Below, one piece after another: positions 53,593 through 62,572 of a stretch of 64,000 nucleotides of DNA (position 1 is the stretch's first letter; every line of letters starts with the position of its first letter). Position numbers and translations under genes: made by a program. Under the pieces are notes generated by a model. It was not told the DNA's origin, ran no database searches, and saw nothing but the letters and a program-made list of their open reading frames with translations. The stretch is from Chryseobacterium indoltheticum (GTDB lineage Bacteria > Bacteroidota > Bacteroidia > Flavobacteriales > Weeksellaceae), in the NCBI RefSeq assembly GCF_003815915.1, contig NZ_CP033929.1, positions 1-64,000 of the forward strand. Reading direction: 5' to 3'.

Positions 53593-54543
53593 TTATTGAG
53601 GCTTAATGCTGACAAAATCTTTTGGAGCATTATTGAAATTAAGCTTCGTTTCTAGAGAAGTTTTTATAAAAGAACTCAACTCATCAATGATTTTTTGTTT
53701 GAAGGTCGGCTTATAATAAATGATCTTGATCTCTCTATATGGGAAAGGTTTTTTAAATCGGTAAACTTTACCTTTTTGCTCTTCTGAAAGTTGATTTAAG
53801 GCTAATTCAGGTAAAATACTGATTCCTCCTACTTTGTCAACCATGTGTACCAAAGTCTGAATATTTGATGCTAAGAAATCTAAATTTTTAGGCTTCAAAG
53901 TATTTTCTTTTAAATGACAGATATTTTCAAACTGATTTCTCAGACAGTTACCTTCTTCCAAAAGCCAAACCTTTTCTACATTTAATTCTTCAGGAACGAT
54001 AAACGTATTTTTCTTATTTGCTTCTGTATCTGAACTGTAAATCATCAATTCTTCATTAAACAAGAAGTCCTGATAAAATTCGTTGGCGTTATCATAAGGT
54101 GTAGAAATAATTCCGGCATCCAACTCTCCTGCTTTTAAAGCTTTGATAATGTTGTCTGTCGTCATTTCCTTTACATTCATCTGAATTTTAGGATTATCTT
54201 GCAGGAAATTAAAGATTTCTGTAGGCAAAATAAATGAAGAAACGGTAGGAATGATTCCCAAGTTAATGGTTCCGCCCAAAATATTATTTAATAAATTAGC
54301 CTTGTTTTTAAGCTCATTTACAGCCTCTATAATTACTTTTGCCTGATCTATAATTTGCAATCCGACATCAGTTGTTCTGATTGGGTGAGTTGTTCTGTCA
54401 AAAACCTTTACATCCAGCTCATCTTCAAACTTTTGTATCATTGCACTTAATGTAGGCTGAGTAATAAAGCACGCTTGAGCGGCTTTACCAAAATGCTTAT
54501 ACTTATCTACAGCGATAAGATATTCCAATTGCTGAATGTTCAT
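53593..54543 (-). CDS. oxyR: OxyR-like LysR regulator
   Basis: 316 residues. A LysR helix-turn-helix (A-A-Q-A-C-F-I-T-Q-P-T-L-S-A near 21-34) precedes an effector domain with C200 and C209 (E-G-N-C-L-R-N-Q-F-E-N-I-C), the OxyR peroxide-sensing pair. It is divergent from the catalase gene with a 108-base gap. The palindrome in that gap is a likely operator. Confidence 0.93.
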   Translation of the reverse strand: MNIQQLEYLIAVDKYKHFGKAAQACFITQPTLSAMIQKFEDELDVKVFDRTTHPIRTTDVGLQIIDQAKVIIEAVNELKNKANLLNNILGGTINLGIIPTVSSFILPTEIFNFLQDNPKIQMNVKEMTTDNIIKALKAGELDAGIISTPYDNANEFYQDFLFNEELMIYSSDTEANKKNTFIVPEELNVEKVWLLEEGNCLRNQFENICHLKENTLKPKNLDFLASNIQTLVHMVDKVGGISILPELALNQLSEEQKGKVYRFKKPFPYREIKIIYYKPTFKQKIIDELSSFIKTSLETKLNFNNAPKDFVSIKPQ

Positions 54544-54554
54544 TTGATTAATAT

Positions 54555-54571
54555 TATCTATGACAAAGATA
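54555..54571. promoter_or_regulatory. Possible OxyR operator
   Basis: tatct (54555-54559) and agata (54567-54571) are inverted with a 7-base spacer, just upstream of the katA promoter and next to the oxyR start. Short arms make this tentative. Confidence 0.4.
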
Positions 54572-54578
54572 TAACGTT

Positions 54579-54613
54579 TTTGGCAGAAGCCATTAAAAAT
54601 TCAACTAAATTTG
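54579..54613 (+). promoter_or_regulatory. Promoter of katA
   Basis: TTTG at 54579-54582 and TAAATTTG at 54606-54613 fit -33/-7 with a 23-base spacer, slightly longer than the usual 19-21. Confidence 0.5.
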
Positions 54614-54651
54614 ATTCTTAAAAATTCGATTACATCTCAAATCATAACTAT

Positions 54652-56139
54652 ATGGATAATAAAAAATTAACAACAGGCAGCGGAGCACCATATTACGAAC
54701 ACCAGGATTCTCAAACTGTAGGTGCGCGTGGCCCGGTGTTGTTACAGGATTTTATTTTACAGGAAAATCTTGCTCATTTTGTGAGAGAAAGAATTCCGGA
54801 AAGAATTGTTCATGCTAAAGGAAGTGGAGCTTACGGAAAATTTACAGTCACTCATGACATTACAAAATATACAAAAGCCAAATTATTTTCTCAGGTAGGA
54901 AATTCTTGTAAAATGTTTGCCCGTTTCTCTACTGTCGGTGGCGAAAAAGGAAGTGCCGATACTGCAAGAGATCCTCGCGGATTTGCCTTAAAATTCTACA
55001 CGGAAGATGGAAATTGGGATTTGGTAGGGAACAACACACCCGTTTTCTTTATTAAAGATGCTAAAAAATTCCCTGATTTTATACATACTCAAAAAAGAGT
55101 TCCAAAGACCAACTTAAAAAGCCCAACCATGATGTGGGATTTCTGGAGTTTAAATCCGGAATCATTACATCAAGTTCTGATTTTAATGTCAGATCGAGGG
55201 ACACCTTATGGCTTCAGACACATGCATGGTTTTGGGTCTCATACTTTCTCGATGATTAATGAAAATAATGAAAGAGTTTGGGTGAAATTTCATTTTAAAA
55301 CGAAACAGGGAATTAAAAACTTCACCAACGACGAGGCAACGAAAATGGCAGGAGAAAACCCTGATTTTGCTCAGGAAGATCTTTGTAAGGCAATCGACAA
55401 TGGCGATTTCCCGAAATGGACGATGTATATGCAGGTGATGACCGAAGAGCAGGCAAAAGAATTTAGATGGAATCCTTTCGACATTACCAAGGTTTGGTTT
55501 CAGGGAGATTTTCCTTTGATCGAAGTTGGCGAAATGGAGCTGAATGAAGTGCCGGTAAATTATTTTGCACATGTAGAGCAATCCACTTTCTCACCAAGTA
55601 ATTTGATCAACGGAATCAGCTTTTCACCTGACAAAATGCTTCAGGGAAGATTATTTTCTTACCCGGATGCTCACCGATACAGAGTTGGCGTCAATGCTCA
55701 TCAGTTGGAAGTCAACAGATGCCCGTTCGCAGTCAATAATTACCAAAGAGACGGTTTTATGGCAGACTCATCTCATTATCAAGATAAGCCCAACTACTAT
55801 CCAAACAGTTTTGATGACATAAGACCAGATTCGTCTTACAAAAATTTTGAATATGAGCTGGATAGCAACCATGTAGCCAATTTCAACAGAAATGAAAATG
55901 ACGACGATCATTACACGCAACCCGGGCTTTTATATACAAAAGCGATGAATCAGCAAGACCGAGAAAATCTGGTAAAGAACATTATAGATCACATGAGGGG
56001 AATTGATGGGCCTAAAAGAGACGAGATTATCAACCGCCAGTTGTGTCATTTTTTCAGGGCAAATATTGAGCTTGGCATGAAAGTGGCATCAGGTTTAAGT
56101 GTCAATATTGACGCCAACATGATGAATCATTCAAAATAA
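54652..56139 (+). CDS. katA: Monofunctional heme catalase
   Basis: 495 residues. The active-site His lies in V-H-A-K-G-S-G-A-Y-G near 53-62, distal Asn in V-G-N-N-T-P-V-F near 127, and the proximal heme Tyr in R-L-F-S-Y-P-D-A-H-R near 335-345. It decomposes hydrogen peroxide. OxyR control is expected from the divergent neighbour. A strong terminator follows. Confidence 0.97.
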   Translation: MDNKKLTTGSGAPYYEHQDSQTVGARGPVLLQDFILQENLAHFVRERIPERIVHAKGSGAYGKFTVTHDITKYTKAKLFSQVGNSCKMFARFSTVGGEKGSADTARDPRGFALKFYTEDGNWDLVGNNTPVFFIKDAKKFPDFIHTQKRVPKTNLKSPTMMWDFWSLNPESLHQVLILMSDRGTPYGFRHMHGFGSHTFSMINENNERVWVKFHFKTKQGIKNFTNDEATKMAGENPDFAQEDLCKAIDNGDFPKWTMYMQVMTEEQAKEFRWNPFDITKVWFQGDFPLIEVGEMELNEVPVNYFAHVEQSTFSPSNLINGISFSPDKMLQGRLFSYPDAHRYRVGVNAHQLEVNRCPFAVNNYQRDGFMADSSHYQDKPNYYPNSFDDIRPDSSYKNFEYELDSNHVANFNRNENDDDHYTQPGLLYTKAMNQQDRENLVKNIIDHMRGIDGPKRDEIINRQLCHFFRANIELGMKVASGLSVNIDANMMNHSK

Positions 56140-56160
56140 ACTATTAGATAATAAACACTT

Positions 56161-56192
56161 AAAAGGGAAAAAAGTTATTTTTTTCCCTTTTT
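56161..56192 (+). terminator. Terminator of katA
   Basis: aaaagggaaaaaa (56161-56173) pairs with ttttttccctttt over 13 bp, with a 5-base loop and T-rich tail. Confidence 0.9.
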
Positions 56193-56240
56193 ATTTGCAA
56201 AAAATTTTTAATTTGCAAGTTCTTAAAGATTAAGAGAATA

Positions 56241-57008
56241 ATGACTTACGAAAATATACTGCTAAAGAAAGAAGAGAAAACTGCTGTAATTACAATCAAC
56301 AGACCTGAGAGTTTAAATGCATTAAATGCACAAACAATAAAAGAGATCAGTTCTGCATTAGATGAATTACAGTCTGACAATGAGGTAAGAGTAATTATTT
56401 TAACCGGAAGTGGAGAAAAATCGTTCGTTGCTGGTGCAGATATAAAAGAATTTAGTAACTTTAGTCAGGAAAAAGCAGAAGAATTAGCAAGAAACGGTCA
56501 AAATATTCTTTTTGACAAGATAGAAAACCTGTCTAAACCCGTAATTGCTGCAGTAAACGGCTTCGCTTTGGGCGGAGGTTTAGAGTTGGCAATGGCATGT
56601 CACATCAGATATGCATCTGATAATGCTAAACTGGGTCTTCCTGAAGTAACGTTAGGACTTATTCCCGGATATGGAGGAACCCAAAGACTTCCAAAATTAG
56701 TAGGAAAAGGGATTGCTAATGAGATGATTTTCTCAGCAAAAATGATTCCTGCACAAAAAGCAAAAGAAATTGGTCTGGTAAATGAGGTTTTCCCTATTGG
56801 TGAACTTCTTTCAAAAACAGAAGAATTGGCAAAAACAATTGCAAACAATTCTCCAATGGCTATTTCACGCGCTATTAAAGCAACCAATCTGTCTGATAGT
56901 GATAAAGGTTTTGAAACCGAAATTAAGTATTTCGGAGAGCTTTTTGATTTAGAGGACAAAAAAGAAGGAGTTTCTGCTTTTATTGAAAAAAGAAAGCCTA
57001 ACTTCTAA
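56241..57008 (+). CDS. Enoyl-CoA hydratase (crotonase family)
   Basis: 255 residues. A-G-A-D-I-K-E-F near 64-71 and G-F-A-L-G-G-G-L-E-L near 102-111 give the oxyanion hole; L-P-E-V-T-L-G-L-I-P-G near 128-138 carries the second Glu. It hydrates enoyl-CoA in fatty-acid oxidation. Its exact pathway is not shown, as the neighbour is a deaminase. Confidence 0.9.
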   Translation: MTYENILLKKEEKTAVITINRPESLNALNAQTIKEISSALDELQSDNEVRVIILTGSGEKSFVAGADIKEFSNFSQEKAEELARNGQNILFDKIENLSKPVIAAVNGFALGGGLELAMACHIRYASDNAKLGLPEVTLGLIPGYGGTQRLPKLVGKGIANEMIFSAKMIPAQKAKEIGLVNEVFPIGELLSKTEELAKTIANNSPMAISRAIKATNLSDSDKGFETEIKYFGELFDLEDKKEGVSAFIEKRKPNF

Positions 57009-57040
57009 CATACATATCACAAATTATTTCGAAAAAACCG

Positions 57041-57472
57041 ATGCAGAAGTATAATAAGTTTGACAAAGCTTATCTTAAAATGGCTCAGGAATGGGCAAGA
57101 CTGTCCTACTGCGAAAGAAAGCAGGTAGGAGCTCTTATCGTAAAAGATAGGATGATTATTTCAGATGGATACAATGGTACCCCATCAGGATCTGAAAACT
57201 GTTGTGAAGACGAAACCGGCAAGACCTACTGGTACGTTTTACATGCAGAGGCAAATGCAATTTTGAAATTGGCAGGCTCTACACAATCTGCACGAGGTGC
57301 AACTTTGTACCTTACACTATCACCCTGTAAAGAATGCAGTAAGCTGATTTTACAGGCAGGAATTTCAAGATTAGTCTACATTAATGCTTATTCGGATGAC
57401 GAGGGAATTGCTTTTTTAAAAGAACATCACATTGAAATAATACAGGTTACAGAGAATGAATTAGAAATTTAA
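57041..57472 (+). CDS. dCMP deaminase-like cytidine deaminase family protein
   Basis: 143 residues. The zinc site is H-A-E-A-N-A near 68-73 and P-C-K-E-C near 98-102. Q-V-G-A-L-I-V-K and G-Y-N-G-T-P near 29-42 fit dCMP deaminases (ComEB type). It gives dUMP for thymidylate synthesis. Confidence 0.9.
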   Translation: MQKYNKFDKAYLKMAQEWARLSYCERKQVGALIVKDRMIISDGYNGTPSGSENCCEDETGKTYWYVLHAEANAILKLAGSTQSARGATLYLTLSPCKECSKLILQAGISRLVYINAYSDDEGIAFLKEHHIEIIQVTENELEI

Positions 57473-57489
57473 CAAAAAAACACAACACG

Positions 57490-58401
57490 ATGACTTGGGA
57501 TGAAAAAATTAAAGATTTTGAAATCTTTCTTCGCTTTGAAAGAAATTTTTCAGAAAACACACTTGACGCTTATGTTCGCGACATTAAAAAACTTAAAGAC
57601 TACGCAGTAGGATACCTTGAAAATACAGGTCCTGAGAAGATTACCTATGATAATCTACAGGAATACATTTTTAATTTATCTAAACAAAAATTCAGCGAAC
57701 GGTCACAAGCGAGATGGATTTCTTCCATTAAAGCTTTTTTCAGATATTTACTGGAAGACGAAATTCGAAATGACAATCCTTCAACACTCTTAGAAGGACC
57801 AAAATTAGGACTTTATTTACCCGATACTTTAAGCCTTGCTGATATTGAAAGAATAATTCAAGCTATCGAAATAGGTTCAGACCTTGGCAAAAGAAATCAC
57901 TGTATTATTGAGGTTCTATACGGCTGTGGATTAAGAGTTTCAGAATTAATAGATGTTAAAATATCAAATATTAATTTTAAAGAAAACTATATCAAAGTTG
58001 TAGGAAAGGGAAACAAAACACGTTTTGTGCCTTTAGCCGAATATACAGCAAACCTTTTAAAAGAATATATTACAGAAGTACGTTTTAGAAATAAAATTAA
58101 CAAGAAGCATGAAGACACCCTTTTCCTTAACAGCAGAGGAACTTCAATGTCTCGCGTGATTGTATTTATAATTATAAAAGAACTAACCGATAAAGCGGGA
58201 GTAAGCAAGAAAATATCTCCACACACCTTCAGACATTCGTTTGCTACGCACTTATTGCAAAACGGTGCAGACTTGCGTTATATTCAGGAAATGTTGGGGC
58301 ATTCGAGCATTACGACAACCGGGATTTATACCCATTTAAAAACTGAAGAACTTCGGGATGTGATATTAAATTTTCACCCGAGAAATTCTAATACTGCTTA
58401 A
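57490..58401 (+). CDS. xerD: Site-specific tyrosine recombinase (XerD-type)
   Basis: 303 residues. Catalytic R149, H245, R248, H271 and Y280 are all present, with the C-terminal block H-S-S-I-T-T-T-G-I-Y-T-H. A SAM-like N-terminal DNA-binding domain covers 1-95. It probably resolves chromosome dimers with XerC. Its stop overlaps the next gene start. Confidence 0.92.
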   Translation: MTWDEKIKDFEIFLRFERNFSENTLDAYVRDIKKLKDYAVGYLENTGPEKITYDNLQEYIFNLSKQKFSERSQARWISSIKAFFRYLLEDEIRNDNPSTLLEGPKLGLYLPDTLSLADIERIIQAIEIGSDLGKRNHCIIEVLYGCGLRVSELIDVKISNINFKENYIKVVGKGNKTRFVPLAEYTANLLKEYITEVRFRNKINKKHEDTLFLNSRGTSMSRVIVFIIIKELTDKAGVSKKISPHTFRHSFATHLLQNGADLRYIQEMLGHSSITTTGIYTHLKTEELRDVILNFHPRNSNTA

Positions 58402-58919
58402 TGAAAATACTAAAATTTTGTCCGAATTGCGGAAACCAAACCCTCAATTGGAACGGAGAAAAAAAGTGGAGCTGCCCTGAGTGCAGCTTCACTTTATATA
58501 ATAATGTTGCCGGAGCTGTTGCTGTCGTCATTCGCTGCGGAGATGAAATCTATTTAACCAGAAGAAATCAGGAGCCTAAAAAAGGGAAACTTGATTTGGC
58601 AGGAGGATTTGTTGACCCCAAAGAAAGTGCAGAAAACACATGCAAAAGAGAGCTCTTGGAGGAATTGCAACTTGAAATTGATATTAAAAACCTGAGATAT
58701 CTAACGAGTCTTCCCAATGTTTACCAATACAAAGAAATTGATTATAATACGATTGATTTGTTTTATGAATATCGTGTTCCAGAAAAGTTCGAAGTTAATA
58801 TAGCACTATCTGAAATTTCGGAAACTCAATGGATTAAAGCTTCAGAAATCAATCTTGAAGATATTGCTTTCGATTCTCAAAAGAAATTCTTTGAACAGTA
58901 TTTAAAAGATTTTAATTAG
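58401..58919 (+). CDS. NUDIX hydrolase with zinc ribbon
   Basis: 172 residues. An N-terminal four-Cys zinc ribbon (C-P-N-C-G near 7 and C-P-E-C near 25) precedes the Nudix box G-G-F-V-D-P-K-E-S-A-E-N (about 74) ending R-E-L-L-E-E-L. It probably hydrolyses a nucleotide diphosphate such as NADH. Its ATG overlaps the xerD stop (TAATG). Confidence 0.9.
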   Translation: MKILKFCPNCGNQTLNWNGEKKWSCPECSFTLYNNVAGAVAVVIRCGDEIYLTRRNQEPKKGKLDLAGGFVDPKESAENTCKRELLEELQLEIDIKNLRYLTSLPNVYQYKEIDYNTIDLFYEYRVPEKFEVNIALSEISETQWIKASEINLEDIAFDSQKKFFEQYLKDFN

Positions 58920-58928
58920 AAGTATTTT

Positions 58929-59387
58929 CTAGTATTTTTTAGAGTCTAGGACTTCTTGAAAATAAACATTTAAAAGCTTCCTTTCATTGGTTGAGAGGTT
59001 AGCTTCTTCGTGGTAAATGATATACGCAGGCATTGGCATCATTTTATTGTCAACCATCTCTATTGCTCGGGTAAGCATTTTGTGCTTCAAATCTTTATTG
59101 TATGTTTCCCAAACAGAGAAATTTAAATATTTTCTTCCATCGTTCACATGGCTTTTAATCGACCAGGAAAACGGAGCGACATATGCATATTTAGGGTAAA
59201 CCGTTTCATCGGAATGACAATCATAGCATGCATTTTTAAGTAATATAACTACTTTTTTCGGAGCATTTTCAATCTTAATAAAGTTTTTGCTTTGATCTAC
59301 CGGCTTATTTACTCGATCAATCGGAATAAACTGAATGATTGCAAACCCTACCAAACACCAAAAAACTATTTTTTTAAACTTCTGCAT
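58929..59387 (-). CDS. Heme-binding-domain protein (cytochrome c-type motif)
   Basis: 152 residues, N-terminal membrane segment (about 6-22). C-Y-D-C-H near 54-58 is a heme c-type CXXCH motif, and P-K-Y-A-Y-V-A-P-F-S-W follows, as in the Bacteroidota Haem_bd domain. It is anchored facing the periplasm. It ends where the large lipoprotein gene begins. Confidence 0.82.
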   Translation of the reverse strand: MQKFKKIVFWCLVGFAIIQFIPIDRVNKPVDQSKNFIKIENAPKKVVILLKNACYDCHSDETVYPKYAYVAPFSWSIKSHVNDGRKYLNFSVWETYNKDLKHKMLTRAIEMVDNKMMPMPAYIIYHEEANLSTNERKLLNVYFQEVLDSKKY

Positions 59388-61156
59388 TATCTTCTTAATT
59401 GAAGGTCTCTATTTCCTCTGGTTCCAGAATTATTATTCTGAATAGAATTATTCATAGGATTGGTTGTCGATTTCTTCTCATCAGACTGAGCTTTTGCAGG
59501 ACTCGAAGCTGTACCAAATTTACTGATGTCAAGCACTCTTTTATCGTTTAGATCCCAGGTTTCGGTTGATGTCCATAAAGGTCGGATAACCGCAGTCTTG
59601 TAATAAGTATACGAATCTTCCGCAAAAGTTGAATTTTCGAAATCTGCAGCATCCCAATAACGGTTTTCGTTATTATCCACCAAAATCCGAATGATATATT
59701 CGCCGGGTTTCAATATATCAAACGTTACCGAATTCCCGCTTGTATACTTCTGATATATCGGTTTTTCTGAAGAATCTACAAGCTGCAACCAATATTTTTT
59801 AGTAGGAGCATTTTGAAGCTCAATTTTTAAAAGTCCATAATTCTCGATCTTATCAACTTCAAAATCGAAACGTTTTGACTCCGAATTTTTTTCATAATAA
59901 GATGAAATTGTAGTTTTCGGAATTGTCAGCTGATATTTTTTCCCGGAAATGAAATCCGACGTTACTAAAATCTGATAAGGATTTGTTTCAGATATTTTTG
60001 CAGTAAATGGTTGTGCCGTTGTGCTATCAATCGTCAAAGTCCATTTTTCAGGATAAATTTTATCAATAATATAATTGGACGAGATTTTGAAATCAGTTTT
60101 TGGAGGCAATAAAGCTCCACCATTTTCACTAACAACATCCATCACGTTCTTTTTGTTGTACTTATAAAAAGAAACAACAGTATCTTTCTTCGCAGCTGTA
60201 TCATAGCTGAACTCAAGTTTTTCGTTTACGGTTTGTCCAACATCGCTTTTCACAGCATCAAACCAAATCTTTACAGAGTCTGATTTTGGAGTGTGGGTAA
60301 CTTTGATGTCTTTCAGTTTTTCACTTATAGATAGAACCTTTACTTCTTCAGGATTTCCCTCAAAAGTCATCAAAATTCCTCCCGGCATTTCTTTTAATTC
60401 AGGGGTTTTAAATGGTTTCTTAGAAGGATACAATTTTAAATTTAAGCCTGAAATAGATTTCTCAACAACAACGGTATCTTTTTGAAATCCAATTTTTTCT
60501 TTTCCGGGGTTGTAGATAGAGTTTTCATTATCATCATCAAAAGCAATAATTTTGTATTTACCTTTTGCAAGATAATTTAACTCATAATAACCGTCATCAT
60601 CTACTTTTGTGATATAATAGGGCTTTTGTCTGTAATCCATACTGTCTTTCAACTGATAAAGACCAACCACCATTTTATTATCGGAGCTGCTTTTCTTTTT
60701 TAAAGCTAAAGCATCTGTAACCTCCCCGCTGATGTATAAATCATCGAGCTTTTCGCCTGTAGAAAAAGCAAAATTATAATACCTCAAAACATTTGCTTCA
60801 CTGTTATCAACAATCGCATTTCCAAAATTGAAATTATACGTTGTATTGGCCTGCAAAGTGTCGGTCCACTGAATCACTAAAAACTTATTGGCAATATTTG
60901 AAGGGAGAATTCTTTTGATATTCTTTATAGGTGGCGAAATATTAAGATTTTTATTAATATCCTTTAAGGTAATATATTCATTAAAATCTATACGAAGTTC
61001 TTTAATATCTCTTCTCACATTGACTCTCGAGGAATCTATATTTGAGCCTATAGCCTCTGGAGCCAAGGTATCTTTAAGACCGCCGACTGGTGACCCCACT
61101 CTCGCACAAGACTGTACAAGAATTCCGATAATGAATAAGAGAAGAAATCTTTTCAT
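59387..61156 (-). CDS. Lipoprotein with Ig-like (Big_5) domain
   Basis: 589 residues from ATG 61156; an upstream in-frame start adds 12 residues but spoils the signal. Lipobox L-V-Q-S-C (about Cys 17), then an Ig-like/Big_5 segment near 35-140 with R-I-D-F-N-E-Y. The tail is low-complexity Asn/Gly-rich. It is surface or periplasmic. It overlaps the heme-binding gene by one base. Confidence 0.8.
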   Translation of the reverse strand: MKRFLLLFIIGILVQSCARVGSPVGGLKDTLAPEAIGSNIDSSRVNVRRDIKELRIDFNEYITLKDINKNLNISPPIKNIKRILPSNIANKFLVIQWTDTLQANTTYNFNFGNAIVDNSEANVLRYYNFAFSTGEKLDDLYISGEVTDALALKKKSSSDNKMVVGLYQLKDSMDYRQKPYYITKVDDDGYYELNYLAKGKYKIIAFDDDNENSIYNPGKEKIGFQKDTVVVEKSISGLNLKLYPSKKPFKTPELKEMPGGILMTFEGNPEEVKVLSISEKLKDIKVTHTPKSDSVKIWFDAVKSDVGQTVNEKLEFSYDTAAKKDTVVSFYKYNKKNVMDVVSENGGALLPPKTDFKISSNYIIDKIYPEKWTLTIDSTTAQPFTAKISETNPYQILVTSDFISGKKYQLTIPKTTISSYYEKNSESKRFDFEVDKIENYGLLKIELQNAPTKKYWLQLVDSSEKPIYQKYTSGNSVTFDILKPGEYIIRILVDNNENRYWDAADFENSTFAEDSYTYYKTAVIRPLWTSTETWDLNDKRVLDISKFGTASSPAKAQSDEKKSTTNPMNNSIQNNNSGTRGNRDLQLRR

Positions 61157-61181
61157 GAAATTATTTGAGCAAAAATAAACA

Positions 61182-62444
61182 TTATTCTCCAAAAACTTCA
61201 GTTCCTGTTTTCAAAGTGTCCTGATTATCATTCATAATGCTGTGAAGCTTATCTTTCTGAGGCGGAAAATCTTCAAAAAGACCCGACAAAGCCAGAGCTG
61301 AATACACTTTGCCCGAATATTTATTTCCGATAGCTATGATGGTAACTTTAGATTTTAAAAGGTGAGCAAAAACAGAATTTGTGCCGTGCCACCAACCGTT
61401 ATGATAGGTTAGTTTTTCTCCGTTATCAAAAATTTTCATTCTAAAGCCTAGGCCATAATTGTTTTGTCCTGCCTTCTCATTGCTGTAAGGCGCAAAAATC
61501 ATCTGCATCAATTCCGGCTTTAAAAAATCTTTAGAAAACATGGCTTTAGAAAAATTATAAAGATCTCTTGGCGTTGTATACACATTTTTATCCCCATAAA
61601 TAAGATCTAAACGATCTAAAGGATACAACTTATTTCCACCATAATAAAATGACTGCGACGCGGTAGGAATATCTTTTTCCTGAAAGATATAGGTATTATT
61701 CATTTTCAATGGAGTGAAAACCATTTCTTGCATCGCCTGCGGAAAAGGAGTTTTAGTAATCTTTTCAATCAATAAGGCTAAAAGCGCAAAATTGGTATTG
61801 CAATACATAAAACCGGTATCGGTATCTCTCGCCAGCTCAGGTTTGTATTTGATGATCATATTCAAAACATCCTGATTGGTGATGTACGTTTTTGAAAGTT
61901 CTGCAGGAGCCGGCTGAATTTTGGTAATGAAGTATTCGTATTTTGGAAGACCGCTTCTTTGGTCTAATAAAGTCTGAACTGTTACATTCGGATAAGGAAA
62001 TCCGGGAAAGAATTGCGTCAAATGATCGGAAAGCTTTATTTTTCCGGCCTCGATTAATTTCATCATTGCCATTGCTGTCATGGTTTTTGAAACGGAAGCA
62101 ACATGCAACGGCGTATTTTTGTTTATAGGATTTTGATTGCCCTCTCGTGCAAAACCTCTGTAATTTTCATATAAAATCTGATCTCCTTGTGCTACCAAAA
62201 AGCTTCCACTCAAATTACCTCTTTCCCAAACCTTTTTATAATATTGGTCGATATAATTTACCGCATAATCTTTATCTACAAGACTAAAATCTCCGGAAGC
62301 AAACACTTTGGTTAAATCTACATTTCCGTAATTGGGAAGATTGGTCGTAGATTCTGCTGCTTCAGAATTTTTTTCAGATTTATTTTTACAGGAAAACAGG
62401 AATAAAAATAGAGTAGTGATAAATACAAGGTTTAACTTCTTCAT
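61182..62444 (-). CDS. Serine hydrolase (class C beta-lactamase / DD-peptidase family)
   Basis: 420 residues. Lipobox L-F-L-F-S-C (about Cys 19). S117-V-S-K120 is the S-x-x-K motif, Y-C-N (Y-x-N) is near 213, and H-N-G near 341 stands in for the usual K-T-G. This fits the beta-lactamase-related hydrolase/esterase group rather than a true beta-lactamase. It is on the same strand, 26 bases before the lipoprotein gene. Confidence 0.88.
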   Translation of the reverse strand: MKKLNLVFITTLFLFLFSCKNKSEKNSEAAESTTNLPNYGNVDLTKVFASGDFSLVDKDYAVNYIDQYYKKVWERGNLSGSFLVAQGDQILYENYRGFAREGNQNPINKNTPLHVASVSKTMTAMAMMKLIEAGKIKLSDHLTQFFPGFPYPNVTVQTLLDQRSGLPKYEYFITKIQPAPAELSKTYITNQDVLNMIIKYKPELARDTDTGFMYCNTNFALLALLIEKITKTPFPQAMQEMVFTPLKMNNTYIFQEKDIPTASQSFYYGGNKLYPLDRLDLIYGDKNVYTTPRDLYNFSKAMFSKDFLKPELMQMIFAPYSNEKAGQNNYGLGFRMKIFDNGEKLTYHNGWWHGTNSVFAHLLKSKVTIIAIGNKYSGKVYSALALSGLFEDFPPQKDKLHSIMNDNQDTLKTGTEVFGE

Positions 62445-62572
62445 GAGCTCAAAAAAATGAACGGCAATTTAACAAAACTCTATTCAAATATGAAAAGGCC
62501 GTTATCAATTATGAATTATTTAACACAAAATTTCACACCCCAAAAGAGTAATCTAATTTGCTGATTTTTAAA

